A stretch of 13,663 nt of DNA from Candidatus Methanophaga sp. GoMg3.2 (GCA_013180565.1 QBUN01000389.1:1-13663); one strand, 5' to 3'. Counted from the stretch's first letter, positions 6,261-11,924 are shown. Numbers and translations: made by a program. The notes: a model not told the origin generated them from the letters alone.

Positions 6261-7112
6261 TTATGCCGTTGCGGGGACTCCTCCCGAGATCCCGACATGT
6301 GCAGAAATAGAAGAGGGGGCGCTCCCCTCTTCGATCTGCGCCTTATCTACGATATATGATACTACTTTTTGCACCCGGTCTAGCAGTGCAAAAACAGGCT
6401 TCCAGGACCCGCCACTGTAGCTTTTAATATAGTCGCGACTTTCGCCATTTAGCTTACACCCTAACAGGTAAGCCACAACTTCCGCCGCTAACTCCGCCAC
6501 TATCTCTTGGTCTGTGTCTTGTCCGCCTTTGAGGGCCCCTTTAATTTTACCGTCTACCCCGTGCGCGAGCTCGTGAAGATATACGTCTAGGTCTGGCGAC
6601 ATCAAGGCTATCTCTTTCCTCGAAGCGCTAAAATATCCGTATTCATTGCCCGTGAACCGTTTCGCTTTAATTTCGAGCCCGAGCCCTTCCGCGACTTGCG
6701 CAAGGTTTGCGGGTATCTCTAATTTAAAATTATCCTCTTCTAGTGGTTCCCCTGTTGTATCTTCAACCCGAAAGACGGGGATCGATTTATAGCCTCTCCT
6801 CGTCTCTTCTTCGGTTTGTTCTTCCCCGTCCCCGTTCGTAGTAGTAATCCGGGTTTTGTACATGATAGGCACCATAATATATAGTGCCTTCGAGCCTTTG
6901 CGAAGCTTGCGCCCGGCTTGATTCCACTGCCGGATACCTCGCGCGTCTTCGGTCTCAGAACAAAACATTATAAGACGGTTCATAAAACTCCAAGAGTCAG
7001 AAGGATAACCCTTCTGACTTTTAAAAACGGCGTATGCTATCGTTTCGATGTTCCCGCTCTTCAAAGTGTCAAGAACCTTTTTTATCGCGTCTTTAACGTG
7101 TTGGTTTTTCAT
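6261..7112 (-). CDS. ardC: ArdC-like antirestriction protein (ssDNA-binding domain plus metallopeptidase)
   Basis: A 283-residue protein in the ArdC two-domain arrangement. The N-terminal domain (about 1-130) contains ARGIRQWNQAGRKLRKGSKA (57-76), matching the single-strand-DNA-binding domain of ArdC/TraC primase-type proteins. The C-terminal domain carries HELAH (180-184) with a downstream acidic ligand in EIVAELAAEVVAYLLG (203-218, probably E207), the gluzincin zinc site. Plasmid ArdC proteins protect incoming DNA from host restriction. I chose the ATG at 7112 because GAGGAG precedes it by four bases and the family N-terminus starts here. An in-frame ATG at 7316 would run through two neighbouring genes. 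The start lies one base after the stop of the 50-residue gene upstream. A loop rich in T/E/G (about 90-106) separates strands in the N-domain. Confidence 0.87.
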   Translation of the reverse strand: MKNQHVKDAIKKVLDTLKSGNIETIAYAVFKSQKGYPSDSWSFMNRLIMFCSETEDARGIRQWNQAGRKLRKGSKALYIMVPIMYKTRITTTNGDGEEQTEEETRRGYKSIPVFRVEDTTGEPLEEDNFKLEIPANLAQVAEGLGLEIKAKRFTGNEYGYFSASRKEIALMSPDLDVYLHELAHGVDGKIKGALKGGQDTDQEIVAELAAEVVAYLLGCKLNGESRDYIKSYSGGSWKPVFALLDRVQKVVSYIVDKAQIEEGSAPSSISAHVGISGGVPATA

Positions 7113-7113
7113 G

Positions 7114-7266
7114 TTACTCCTCGTCCAAGCTCCTAATTTCGTGCTCGATCTCATATAAGATTTCTTCAGCTGGTAGTATATCCCACCATTCTTGCTCAAT
7201 CTCTCGACTGACTTGGTCCCCGTGCCATTCGACGGAAATCTTAATTTTGCATGTATCACTAGCCAT
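7114..7266 (-). CDS. 50-residue acidic microprotein
   Basis: It begins MASDTCKIKISVEWHGDQVS and ends in a strongly acidic helix (EIEHEIRSLDEE). Its ATG directly abuts the TAA of the preceding 184-residue gene (TAAATG), and its stop is one base before the ArdC start, so it is clearly part of the operon. An N-terminal beta strand (KIKISVEW) followed by acidic helices is all that can be read. No family is recognised. With a tight position before ardC, a regulatory or partner role is possible but unproven. Confidence 0.65.
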   Translation of the reverse strand: MASDTCKIKISVEWHGDQVSREIEQEWWDILPAEEILYEIEHEIRSLDEE

Positions 7267-7821
7267 TTACTCGCTCGTCTCCTCTTCCATTTTCGCGGTA
7301 AAGATGACTTTTCCAATCTCTAACACGAACCCTCCAAGACCTTGCACCGGCACATCTTTATCAACAACTTCTTTAAGGGTGATGTCAACAGCCGCCCGTA
7401 TTGCTTCCCTCATGGTCCCGGTTACGGTGTTGTCATCTGGCGCAACAATCTCTTTTTCTTCGTTCTTTGGTTCCTCTATTTTTTTGGACGTGGTCCCATC
7501 ATCTGTTACCTTTGCGCCTTTGTTTTTAAGTCCTTCGTCCGGTTTTGTCGGAAGTTGTGGCTTTTCCTCTTCTCCGCCCGTCAACTCGATCAATTTGTTT
7601 ATTATTGCGTGCCCCTGCTCCTTGCTCACTTTTGCAAGGTTGGTATATTGAAAGATGCTCCTGCATTTTTTTTGGATGTCTTTATACGCTTGTCCCTTCA
7701 TCTCTGCGAGCTTGTGGATGAGAAATGTCACTTTCTTTACCATCCCGTCCGTGATCAGGTTTTCCTCATCTACTTCTTCATCATCGGCGAAAGGGTTCTT
7801 ATCGCTTAATTCATCGGTCAT
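7267..7821 (-). CDS. Acidic protein with a recombinase-tail-like helical domain
   Basis: A 184-residue protein. Residues 23-80 (starting ITDGMVKKVTFLIHKLAEMK, ending VSKEQGHAIINKLIEL) resemble the small helical domain often found at the C-terminus of phage ssDNA-annealing proteins (RecT/ERF type), where 'T...Q...L..LA...' is followed by 'LT..QA..LI..L'. A long charged linker (81-135) leads to a C-terminal region (136-180) with alternating hydrophobic strands, LGGFVLEIGKVIFTA. The start overlaps the upstream stop by four bases (ATGA). The resemblance is by eye, so the link to single-strand annealing or recombination is a hypothesis. It fits well with HNH and ArdC neighbours. Confidence 0.6.
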   Translation of the reverse strand: MTDELSDKNPFADDEEVDEENLITDGMVKKVTFLIHKLAEMKGQAYKDIQKKCRSIFQYTNLAKVSKEQGHAIINKLIELTGGEEEKPQLPTKPDEGLKNKGAKVTDDGTTSKKIEEPKNEEKEIVAPDDNTVTGTMREAIRAAVDITLKEVVDKDVPVQGLGGFVLEIGKVIFTAKMEEETSE

Positions 7822-7988
7822 TTGATCAGGTCCCCCGCTTCTATCCTATCTAATTTTTCATACCAGGCGTTCATCTCTGACTCAAATCTTCGAGCCTGTG
7901 CGGCGATGTTGCCAAGCGTTTCGCCACTACCTTTATATGCACTCCTCACATATTCGTATATCGAGGAGCTAAGTTTATGTGTCCACAT
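7818..7988 (-). CDS. 56-residue hypothetical protein
   Basis: It reads MWTHKLSSSIYEYVRSAYKG and continues as an amphipathic helix (NIAAQARRFESEMNAWYEKL), so it is probably all-helical. The ATG at 7988 has AAGGA about 11 bases upstream. The stop overlaps the next gene's start (ATGA), which strongly supports the frame. No family is recognised. It may act with the recombinase-tail-like protein encoded directly after it. Confidence 0.6.
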   Translation of the reverse strand: MWTHKLSSSIYEYVRSAYKGSGETLGNIAAQARRFESEMNAWYEKLDRIEAGDLIK

Positions 7989-8001
7989 TTTCTTAGTTTC
8001 C

Positions 8002-8148
8002 TTATCTATATTTCCCGGAGTCGGTGAGTCGAGTCACCGATTCCAGGGGTATATTTAATAATTCCGATATCTCTTTTTCATCCACTCCTTTTATCCTAAA
8101 GGTAACCTTATACAGTAACGCCCTGATCAGGTCTAATAAAATACCCAA
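8002..8148 (-). CDS. 48-residue possible helix-turn-helix microprotein (TTG start)
   Basis: An open frame overlapping the end of the HNH gene. The likely start is TTG at 8148. The readable core is KGVDEKEISELLNIPLESVT (20-39), whose shape 'EISELLNIPLESVTRL' fits a helix-turn-helix. The stop is 13 bases before the next ATG. There is no good ribosome-binding site for the TTG, and a GTG within the frame (VDEKEI) is the alternative. The coding call depends on the HTH-like pattern and the otherwise gapless operon packing. It could be a small DNA-binding regulator of the operon. Confidence 0.42.
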   Translation of the reverse strand: MGILLDLIRALLYKVTFRIKGVDEKEISELLNIPLESVTRLTDSGKYR

Positions 8149-8612
8149 TGATCACTTTTTTTCATGTTCAAGTCTGCTCGAAGTGGTCTCAAATTGGAGA
8201 GCCCCCATGCTTTTTTAAACTGAAGGTCTTCAAAGGATTCAAATTCAAACTTGGAAAGGGGTATATAATGATCGATATGCCACAGCTTGCCATAATTATC
8301 CCAGGACATCCCTTCTTCAAACTCGGATTCTAAATGTTCAATGAGTTTATCCAAGCTATATCCCGTGAGGTCTTGCCATCTTCTCCCGCCTTTCTTTTCA
8401 TGAATAAATCTGCTAATTGAAGTACTCATAATATTGTTGAGCTGTTTCTTCAAACCTTTAAAGTTCTCGCATTTCATACAAACTTGTTCATAATTCTCTG
8501 CTTTATCGTCTCGAAATCGTCCGCAGTTCGGGCATTGAACTTTTATCAGGTCTCCTTGGCGTAAAATAGGGTCACCTAGATCAAAGCCAAAATACTTATT
8601 TTTTGTTTTCAT
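8133..8612 (-). CDS. HNH endonuclease with N-terminal zinc ribbon
   Basis: A 159-residue protein of the type common in phages and plasmids. Residues 27-48 form a CPNC...CMKC zinc ribbon. The HNH nuclease core is WHIDHYIPL (111-119, H112, D114, H115), then LSNLRPL (139-144) with N140, and N149 with K151 at the end. The middle (about 78-110) is a helical DNA-contacting region. Such enzymes nick or cut double-stranded DNA in packaging, homing or recombination. It is the first well-supported gene of the leftward operon, about 260-290 bases after the promoter-like TATA elements. The ribosome-binding site is weak (AGATTAGAAAAG). The assignment is firm at domain level; the biological target is unknown. 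Confidence 0.85.
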   Translation of the reverse strand: MKTKNKYFGFDLGDPILRQGDLIKVQCPNCGRFRDDKAENYEQVCMKCENFKGLKKQLNNIMSTSISRFIHEKKGGRRWQDLTGYSLDKLIEHLESEFEEGMSWDNYGKLWHIDHYIPLSKFEFESFEDLQFKKAWGLSNLRPLRADLNMKKSDHWVFY

Positions 8613-8654
8613 CTTTTCTAATCTCTTGATGTTTTGACTTTTTTTATCGGGCGG

Positions 8655-8821
8655 CTACTCCAAACCTCGTGTATCTCTGTCTGGTTGTATCCTCCCTTTG
8701 TTTTCTGTCGCGTACTTTTCACTTTCTAACTCGCAAATCATAACATTAAGGTAGTCCCTGATTATCGTCCCTTTGTCTTCTTCGCTCCCTACATCACGCC
8801 TTTAGCCACAAAGGCGTTCAT
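8655..8821 (-). pseudogene. Frameshifted small ORF in the operon leader
   Basis: An ATG at 8821 with GGGAG just upstream starts MNAFVAKG and hits a stop after ten codons. In the -1 frame a protein-like stretch then runs to a TAG at 8655, containing GTIIRDYLNVMICELESEKY, but it has no ATG, GTG or TTG near its start. The switch point falls in GCTAAAGGCG, the right arm of a perfect 8-bp hairpin. It may be a decayed gene, a programmed -1 shift, or an assembly error. It could also be a chance frame, with the hairpin as the real feature. There is no family match. Confidence 0.33.
8796..8817 (-). promoter_or_regulatory. Leader hairpin (perfect 8-bp stem) near the operon start
   Basis: ACGCCTTT and AAAGGCGT pair exactly around GTGGCT (minus strand), between the TATA boxes and the HNH gene. 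It could attenuate or regulate translation of the leftward operon, or be an operator. Confidence 0.45.
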
Positions 8822-8870
8822 CCGCTCCCGCTTTATTGTACCGTCCCTAATACTACTAAAGGTTATAGAG

Positions 8871-8902
8871 TATATAAAGCTTTCTATTTCAACTTATATA
8901 AA
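8871..8902 (-). promoter_or_regulatory. Two TATA boxes driving the leftward operon
   Basis: On the minus strand TATTTATATAAG (near 8892-8903), preceded by a purine-rich GCGTAAAG, and CTTTATATAC (near 8871-8880) are strong archaeal TATA matches. They sit directly upstream of the leader and the HNH gene, with no competing gene in between. They also border the structured non-coding zone to the right. Confidence 0.6.
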
Positions 8903-8949
8903 TACTTTACGCAAAGCTATATATGTAATAGTTGCATGAAATTAACGAG

Positions 8950-8962
8950 AACGCGAAGCGTT
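8950..8962. other. Mini-hairpin AACGC-GAA-GCGTT
   Basis: A perfect 5-bp stem with a GAA loop, the first of the series in the 8941-9850 non-coding zone. Confidence 0.5.
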
Positions 8963-8998
8963 ATTATCACCCCTTCCTGGATATGGTTTCAGGGGGGT

Positions 8999-9020
8999 CC
9001 AGGGGGATGTGCCCCTCTGG
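8999..9020. other. GC-rich hairpin CCAGGGG...CCCCTCTGG
   Basis: CCAGGGG pairs with CCCC-T-CTGG around a short loop, with one bulged T. A related GTGCCCCT string occurs in the operon terminator at 5694-5701, so the two flanks of the plasmid-like block share a short motif. Confidence 0.45.
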
Positions 9021-9049
9021 CGATTAAAATGGATTTAGGGCGTTTTATC

Positions 9050-9099
9050 TCTCTAAAATTATGATGTTATACTTGGAGTAAAACGTTATAAATTCACTT
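9050..9099. repeat. Promoter-like repeat, diverged copy 0
   Basis: It shares CTCTAAAA, TATGAT and GTAAAACG with the two better copies at 9203-9235 and 9477-9509, but its middle differs. It is followed by GTTATAAA, TATA-like, and then by a hairpin element at 9101-9158. Confidence 0.45.
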
Positions 9100-9100
9100 T

Positions 9101-9158
9101 AGGCGGGTCAAGAGTTTTTGTATTCATCGACAAAGCCGGGACGAAAGAGTTGACGCCT
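9101..9158. other. Imperfect hairpin element 0
   Basis: AGGCG-gg-TCAA (9101-9111) pairs with TTGA-CGCCT (9150-9158), leaving two bulged G. Inside, TTTGT and ACAAA can pair. It follows the diverged promoter-like repeat in the same way as the later elements. Confidence 0.4.
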
Positions 9159-9202
9159 CTACAAAGTTAAGACACAAGATGATTTTTGATTTTCTCTAAA
9201 AT

Positions 9203-9235
9203 ATGATCCCTGAAACGAGGGGTAAAACGATTTAT
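9203..9235. repeat. 33-bp promoter-like repeat, copy 1
   Basis: It begins ATGATCCCTGAAACGAGGGG and ends GTAAAACGATTTAT, matching copy 2 at all but one of 33 positions. CCCT/AGGG can form a small hairpin, and the AAAACGATTTAT end resembles an archaeal BRE plus TATA. Forked hairpins follow within 25 bases. Confidence 0.65.
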
Positions 9236-9255
9236 TAACGCGCTGACCAGGAGAA

Positions 9256-9338
9256 GGAAGAGGGGAATCCAAACCCGAAGGGCTTGATCGGACACCGAGC
9301 GCGAAGTGTGAGGGTCCGATTTTGGTTTTCACTCTTCC
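9256..9338. other. Forked (T-shaped) hairpin A
   Basis: The outer stem is GGAAGAG (9256-9262) with CTCTTCC (9332-9338), and CCAAA (9269-9273) with TTTGG (9321-9325), with partial pairing between them. The head has two arms. The first is CCC-GAA-GGG (9274-9282). The second is ATCGGAC/GTCCGAT (9287-9293 and 9314-9320), continuing to a CGC-GAA-GTG tip. CCCGAAGGGCTTG joins the arms. Confidence 0.55.
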
Positions 9339-9360
9339 GCATGAAATAGCGAAGCGACGT

Positions 9361-9419
9361 GCGCAATTTAAAAACCCGAAGGGCTCGGAGAGTCTGCGAA
9401 GCAGATTTTTAAGTTGTGC
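9361..9419. other. Forked (T-shaped) hairpin B
   Basis: The outer stem GCGCAATTTAAAAA (9361-9374) pairs over all 14 positions with TTTTTAAGTTGTGC (9406-9419), two pairs being G-T. The head holds CCC-GAA-GGG (9375-9383) and TCTGC-GAA-GCAGA (9393-9405). It has the same plan as hairpin A but a different stem sequence. Confidence 0.6.
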
Positions 9420-9425
9420 TAAGTA

Positions 9426-9470
9426 AGCGCTTTACGTGCTTATATCAGCCTGAAGATCCCTTATATTCTC
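9426..9470. repeat. 45-bp direct repeat, copy 1
   Basis: It begins AGCGCTTTACGTGCTTATAT and ends CTGAAGATCCCTTATATTCTC. The other copy is at 9800-9844, with about five differences. Its start can fold (AAGCGC with GTGCTT). Confidence 0.65.
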
Positions 9471-9476
9471 TATATT

Positions 9477-9509
9477 ATGATCCCTAAAACGAGGGGTAAA
9501 ACGATTTAT
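9477..9509. repeat. 33-bp promoter-like repeat, copy 2
   Basis: It begins ATGATCCCTAAAACGAGGGG, one base different from copy 1. It is followed by ATGGTTCGATAG and then hairpin D at 9524-9581, a spacing that would place a transcription start at the hairpin's foot. Confidence 0.65.
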
Positions 9510-9523
9510 ATGGTTCGATAGAA

Positions 9524-9581
9524 AAAAAAGATGAGTGTTGGACTCTGGAACTGGTGGAAGAGTTCAACTCTGATCTTTTTT
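9524..9581. other. Long imperfect hairpin D
   Basis: AAAAAAGATGAGTGTTG (9524-9540) pairs with CAACTCTGATCTTTTTT (9565-9581), 15 of 17 positions. An inner ACTCT/AGAGT stem (9542-9546 and 9559-9563) lies within. It ends in a T run, so read rightward it could act as a terminator. Confidence 0.55.
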
Positions 9582-9606
9582 AGGCGACGTAAATTCTTTT
9601 CGGCAA

Positions 9607-9684
9607 CAGAGAAACGATTGAGTTGATTCGGACCCAAAGGGCTTGGTCGCGAAGCGACTCCGATTCAATTCGATCGTTTCTCTG
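9607..9684. other. Forked (T-shaped) hairpin C
   Basis: CAGAGAAACGAT (9607-9618) pairs exactly with ATCGTTTCTCTG (9673-9684). The stem continues inward for about 14 more positions, with only one true mismatch besides G-T pairs. The head has CCC-AAA-GGG (9633-9641) and GTCGC-GAA-GCGAC (9646-9658), joined by CTTG. Same plan as A and B. Confidence 0.65.
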
Positions 9685-9718
9685 ACCAATTTTGATTAAC
9701 GATGATGAAGAGAAGAGA

Positions 9719-9741
9719 GCAAGTCTCAGAATGAGTCTTGC
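9719..9741. other. Hairpin GCAAG-CTCA-GAA-TGAG-CTTGC
   Basis: Nine pairs with one T-T mismatch are capped by GAA. It continues the series of GAA-loop hairpins after hairpin C. Confidence 0.5.
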
Positions 9742-9772
9742 GGGCTGAAGGGTAGTAAGCGATGTGGAATCG

Positions 9773-9792
9773 TGGAACGAAGTTCCTGGATG
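9773..9792. repeat. GAA-loop hairpin repeat shared with 4785-4804
   Basis: TGGAACGAAGTTCCTGGATG occurs here and at 4785-4804. Its core GGAAC-GAA-GTTCC is a mini-hairpin (9774-9786 here). The two copies lie on either side of the plasmid-like operon. Confidence 0.6.
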
Positions 9793-9799
9793 GAGCCGA

Positions 9800-9844
9800 A
9801 GCGCTTTACGTGCTAGTATCAAGCTGAAGATCCCTGATATTCTC
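9800..9844. repeat. 45-bp direct repeat, copy 2
   Basis: It begins AGCGCTTTACGTGCTAGTAT and ends CTGAAGATCCCTGATATTCTC. It matches 9426-9470 at about 40 of 45 positions. The two copies bracket hairpins D, C and the two smaller hairpins. Confidence 0.65.
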
Positions 9845-9863
9845 GAAAACAATTTATTGAAAA

Positions 9864-9872
9864 CTTTATATG
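9864..9872 (+). promoter_or_regulatory. TATA box for the 9904 gene
   Basis: CTTTATATG lies about 35 bases before the ATG at 9904, giving an expected leader of about ten bases. Confidence 0.5.
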
Positions 9873-9903
9873 CTTTAAATCAAGTATATAACGTGATGAC
9901 AAA

Positions 9904-10194
9904 ATGGCAATAAAAGGGATAGGCAAGGTCACGGTAACTTTTGAACGGTCCACCGTGGAACAGTTGAGGGCGAGAAAAGGTTCTGAGACGTGGGATGAAA
10001 TGTTACTGCGATTAGCGAGACGGCAGCGATGCGGGATCGAATGCGTAATCTGTGGCAAGTGGATAGAGACCACGGATGCACATGTATCCCCTAGCGTACT
10101 GGCAGAAATGAATGGGTGGCGAGAAGTGAGCTGCGAAGGGGAAGTTAAGCTTGGGTATGTCTGTCCTAATTGTGCATTTCCTGGTGAAATCTAA
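9904..10194 (+). CDS. Small protein: antitoxin-like N-terminus fused to a zinc ribbon
   Basis: A 96-residue protein. Residues 8-40 (VTVTFERSTVEQLRARKGSE, then TWDEMLLRLARR) have the strand-then-two-helices pattern of small archaeal antitoxin or ribbon-helix-helix proteins that bind DNA as dimers. Residues 47-90 hold CVICGKW and CPNC, a four-cysteine zinc ribbon. No toxin gene follows; downstream lies repeat debris. It could be a stand-alone regulator or an orphan antitoxin. A TATA box at 9864-9872 supports this start. It sits at the right edge of the structured non-coding zone. Confidence 0.65.
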   Translation: MAIKGIGKVTVTFERSTVEQLRARKGSETWDEMLLRLARRQRCGIECVICGKWIETTDAHVSPSVLAEMNGWREVSCEGEVKLGYVCPNCAFPGEI

Positions 10195-10212
10195 TATACG
10201 AGTCAAATATGA

Positions 10213-10405
10213 GAAAACAGGTTACAAGAGGTTAATTTTGGAAAAGGGGACTGCAATGCTGAGATATACATGGGCGCTTCTGTAATGAAAGCGCGAAAGG
10301 TATAGTAAACCTTGTATGGCCAAGAAACATTTGGCCCACCGGCGAATATGAAAGAGGTTTTTAGGTTGAAAGGAAGGAATTGTGAAAAGAAGCAGTATAA
10401 AAGGG
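10213..10405. repeat. 193-bp repeat R, copy 1
   Basis: It aligns along its full length with 13240-13432, with most positions matching. The best stretch is AAGAAACATTTGGCCCACCG followed by GCGAATATGAAAGAG. In copy 2 the left third is the end of an open frame. Here the same part is broken by stops, so this copy is more decayed. Apart from this repeat and the tandem repeat at 10467, the 10195-10498 gap shows nothing. Confidence 0.7.
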
Positions 10406-10466
10406 CATTAGAATAGAATCTTTACTAACTACAAGGCTTGAGCCTAAATGATTTATTGTCTTTCTT

Positions 10467-10498
10467 GCGTGCCATTTGCGTGCCATTTGCGTGCCATT
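10467..10498. repeat. 11-bp tandem repeat (GCGTGCCATTT x3) abutting the AlbA_2 stop
   Basis: Three units, the last one base short, end exactly at the stop codon of the leftward AlbA_2 gene. A different 11-bp repeat lies at the same place beside the second AlbA_2 gene. Confidence 0.7.
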
Positions 10499-11857
10499 CT
10501 ATACCAACTCATAATAAGACTTTTTTCCGCTCCCTTTTCTTACAATTATATTGTGTCTCAATAATCCTTCAAGGTCTCTAGAGGCTGTCCTTTCAGAACA
10601 GTTTGTTAATTTTGAATATTGAGTGCGAGATATTGTCCTACGCTTTTTCATGTATTCCACGGCTTTTTTTTGTCTTTCGCTGAGCTTCTCTAAATCTTCA
10701 TCAGAAATTTTATATTTCTTTAAAGTAACCACTATGCTTCCACTAACTTCCTCAAATAACGGCCCAGGTAATCCATAATCTAAGCATTCAGTGATAATCC
10801 TGTTCGTTCCTGTTCCCCATTCTTCAATGAATTTAATTAAGAAAAAACACTTACCTATCAAAGGATTCCTTAGAATTGATCTATGTTCCCTTTTTAAGTC
10901 TTCTACCGTTAAAGGTTCGGGTAAGAAACCACAACCCCACACTTCAATTCTATCATCAAAAATCCTGACTTGAACATTGCTTTTAGTTTCATAATCCCTG
11001 TGGCAAATTGCGTTAGTGATTGCCTCTCTTATTGCCTCAATTGGATATTCCCACTTCTCTACTCTTTCTGTCCCTACAATTTTTGCATGGAGCTTGATAT
11101 GCTCCTTAACAAATTCTAAAGCGTCTTCCCTTTGATCAATTATCCCCCCACCGAAAACTTTCATATCAATAAATTCTAAAGGTTCCGTTCCTTTAAAGCG
11201 AGCGCATCTTGTTTCTGCCAGTAAAAAGTTCTTCTGGGGATTTTTTCCGAATAGCAAAATTGTAGCATTTGTTAACTTTCCGTCCCTCAAAAGTCCCAGT
11301 TTTTCTAAAGCTTCTTTAACAGAAATATCAGTATTTAACTCAAGTCTTCTCTCATATTTTGCCACATTTAAAAACTTTCTAACTTTCAGCTCATCAATAT
11401 CATCTAAAGAAGCCTCTTCGCAAATCCTTTCATCAAAGCATAATCTCTTCCTTTCCTCTTGAGCTAATTTTCTTATCTCACTGGTAGAAATTCTCTGATT
11501 CGTTCTGCCAACTCGTTTGAAAGCGTGGGTTTTAAAGAAAACCGGCTTTTCGTCATTCTCCTTTATTTTCACCTCGATTATATCTTTATCGTCAACTTGA
11601 CAGAGATTTAGCTCAGGATAAATCTGCGGGTCTGTATTTATTTTCAGGTAATTCGCCAATTCTTCCAATGTCCTTTTACCTACTTCAACTCCTGTAACGT
11701 ATCCAAAGTCAGATATACCGCTTAAAATAGTGCCCCCATGAGCATTTGAGAACGCAGAAACGGTCTCTCCAATTTCTCTCTTTAACTTAAAAGAATCCTT
11801 AAATTCTGTATTTTGGCCCTCCCCTTTTTTGATTAGTTTTTCTACTTCATTTGACAT
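10499..11857 (-). CDS. AlbA_2 (Schlafen-type) / RecG-like ATP-binding transcriptional regulator
   Basis: A 452-residue protein with three regions. The N-terminal AlbA_2 domain has EGQNTEFK (13-20) and SAFSNAHGGTILSGISD (34-50). A central ATP-binding region has REAITNAICHRDY (277-289) as N-box and EEWGTGTNRI (345-354) as glycine-rich box. A C-terminal winged helix (about 393-450) ends VRKGSGKKSYYEL. Such proteins are predicted DNA-binding regulators; related ones occur in defence and mobile regions. I chose the ATG at 11857 from the family N-terminus. A start at 11878, about 25 bases after a TATA box at 11897-11908, would be leaderless and is equally possible. It is divergent from the thermonuclease pseudogene. 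A second, partial paralog lies at 13479-13663. Confidence 0.85.
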   Translation of the reverse strand: MSNEVEKLIKKGEGQNTEFKDSFKLKREIGETVSAFSNAHGGTILSGISDFGYVTGVEVGKRTLEELANYLKINTDPQIYPELNLCQVDDKDIIEVKIKENDEKPVFFKTHAFKRVGRTNQRISTSEIRKLAQEERKRLCFDERICEEASLDDIDELKVRKFLNVAKYERRLELNTDISVKEALEKLGLLRDGKLTNATILLFGKNPQKNFLLAETRCARFKGTEPLEFIDMKVFGGGIIDQREDALEFVKEHIKLHAKIVGTERVEKWEYPIEAIREAITNAICHRDYETKSNVQVRIFDDRIEVWGCGFLPEPLTVEDLKREHRSILRNPLIGKCFFLIKFIEEWGTGTNRIITECLDYGLPGPLFEEVSGSIVVTLKKYKISDEDLEKLSERQKKAVEYMKKRRTISRTQYSKLTNCSERTASRDLEGLLRHNIIVRKGSGKKSYYELV

Positions 11858-11896
11858 TGTATGATATTTTTCACGCATTCTTAAAAGGCTTTGGAT

Positions 11897-11924
11897 GCTA
11901 TATATGTGGGGTAATTATATATAT
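11897..11924. promoter_or_regulatory. Divergent TATA boxes between the AlbA_2 gene and the nuclease pseudogene
   Basis: CTATATATG (11898-11906) serves the leftward gene and AATTATATATATAG (about 11913-11926) the rightward one. The ATG at 11955 lies about 35 bases from the latter. Confidence 0.5.

Noticed and set aside
7342..7809. 155-codon plus-strand frame opposite the recombinase-tail-like gene
   Set aside because: It is a shadow of the minus-strand gene, whose start and stop fit the operon exactly; the frame is rich in Phe/Cys and has no ribosome-binding site.
9819..10206. Minus-strand frames opposite the 9904 zinc-ribbon gene
   Set aside because: The plus-strand gene has a promoter, an antitoxin-like start and paired cysteines; the opposite frames show none of these.
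10467..10498. CRISPR-like array
   Set aside because: The units are 11 bases with no spacers, so this is a simple tandem repeat; no cas gene is present.
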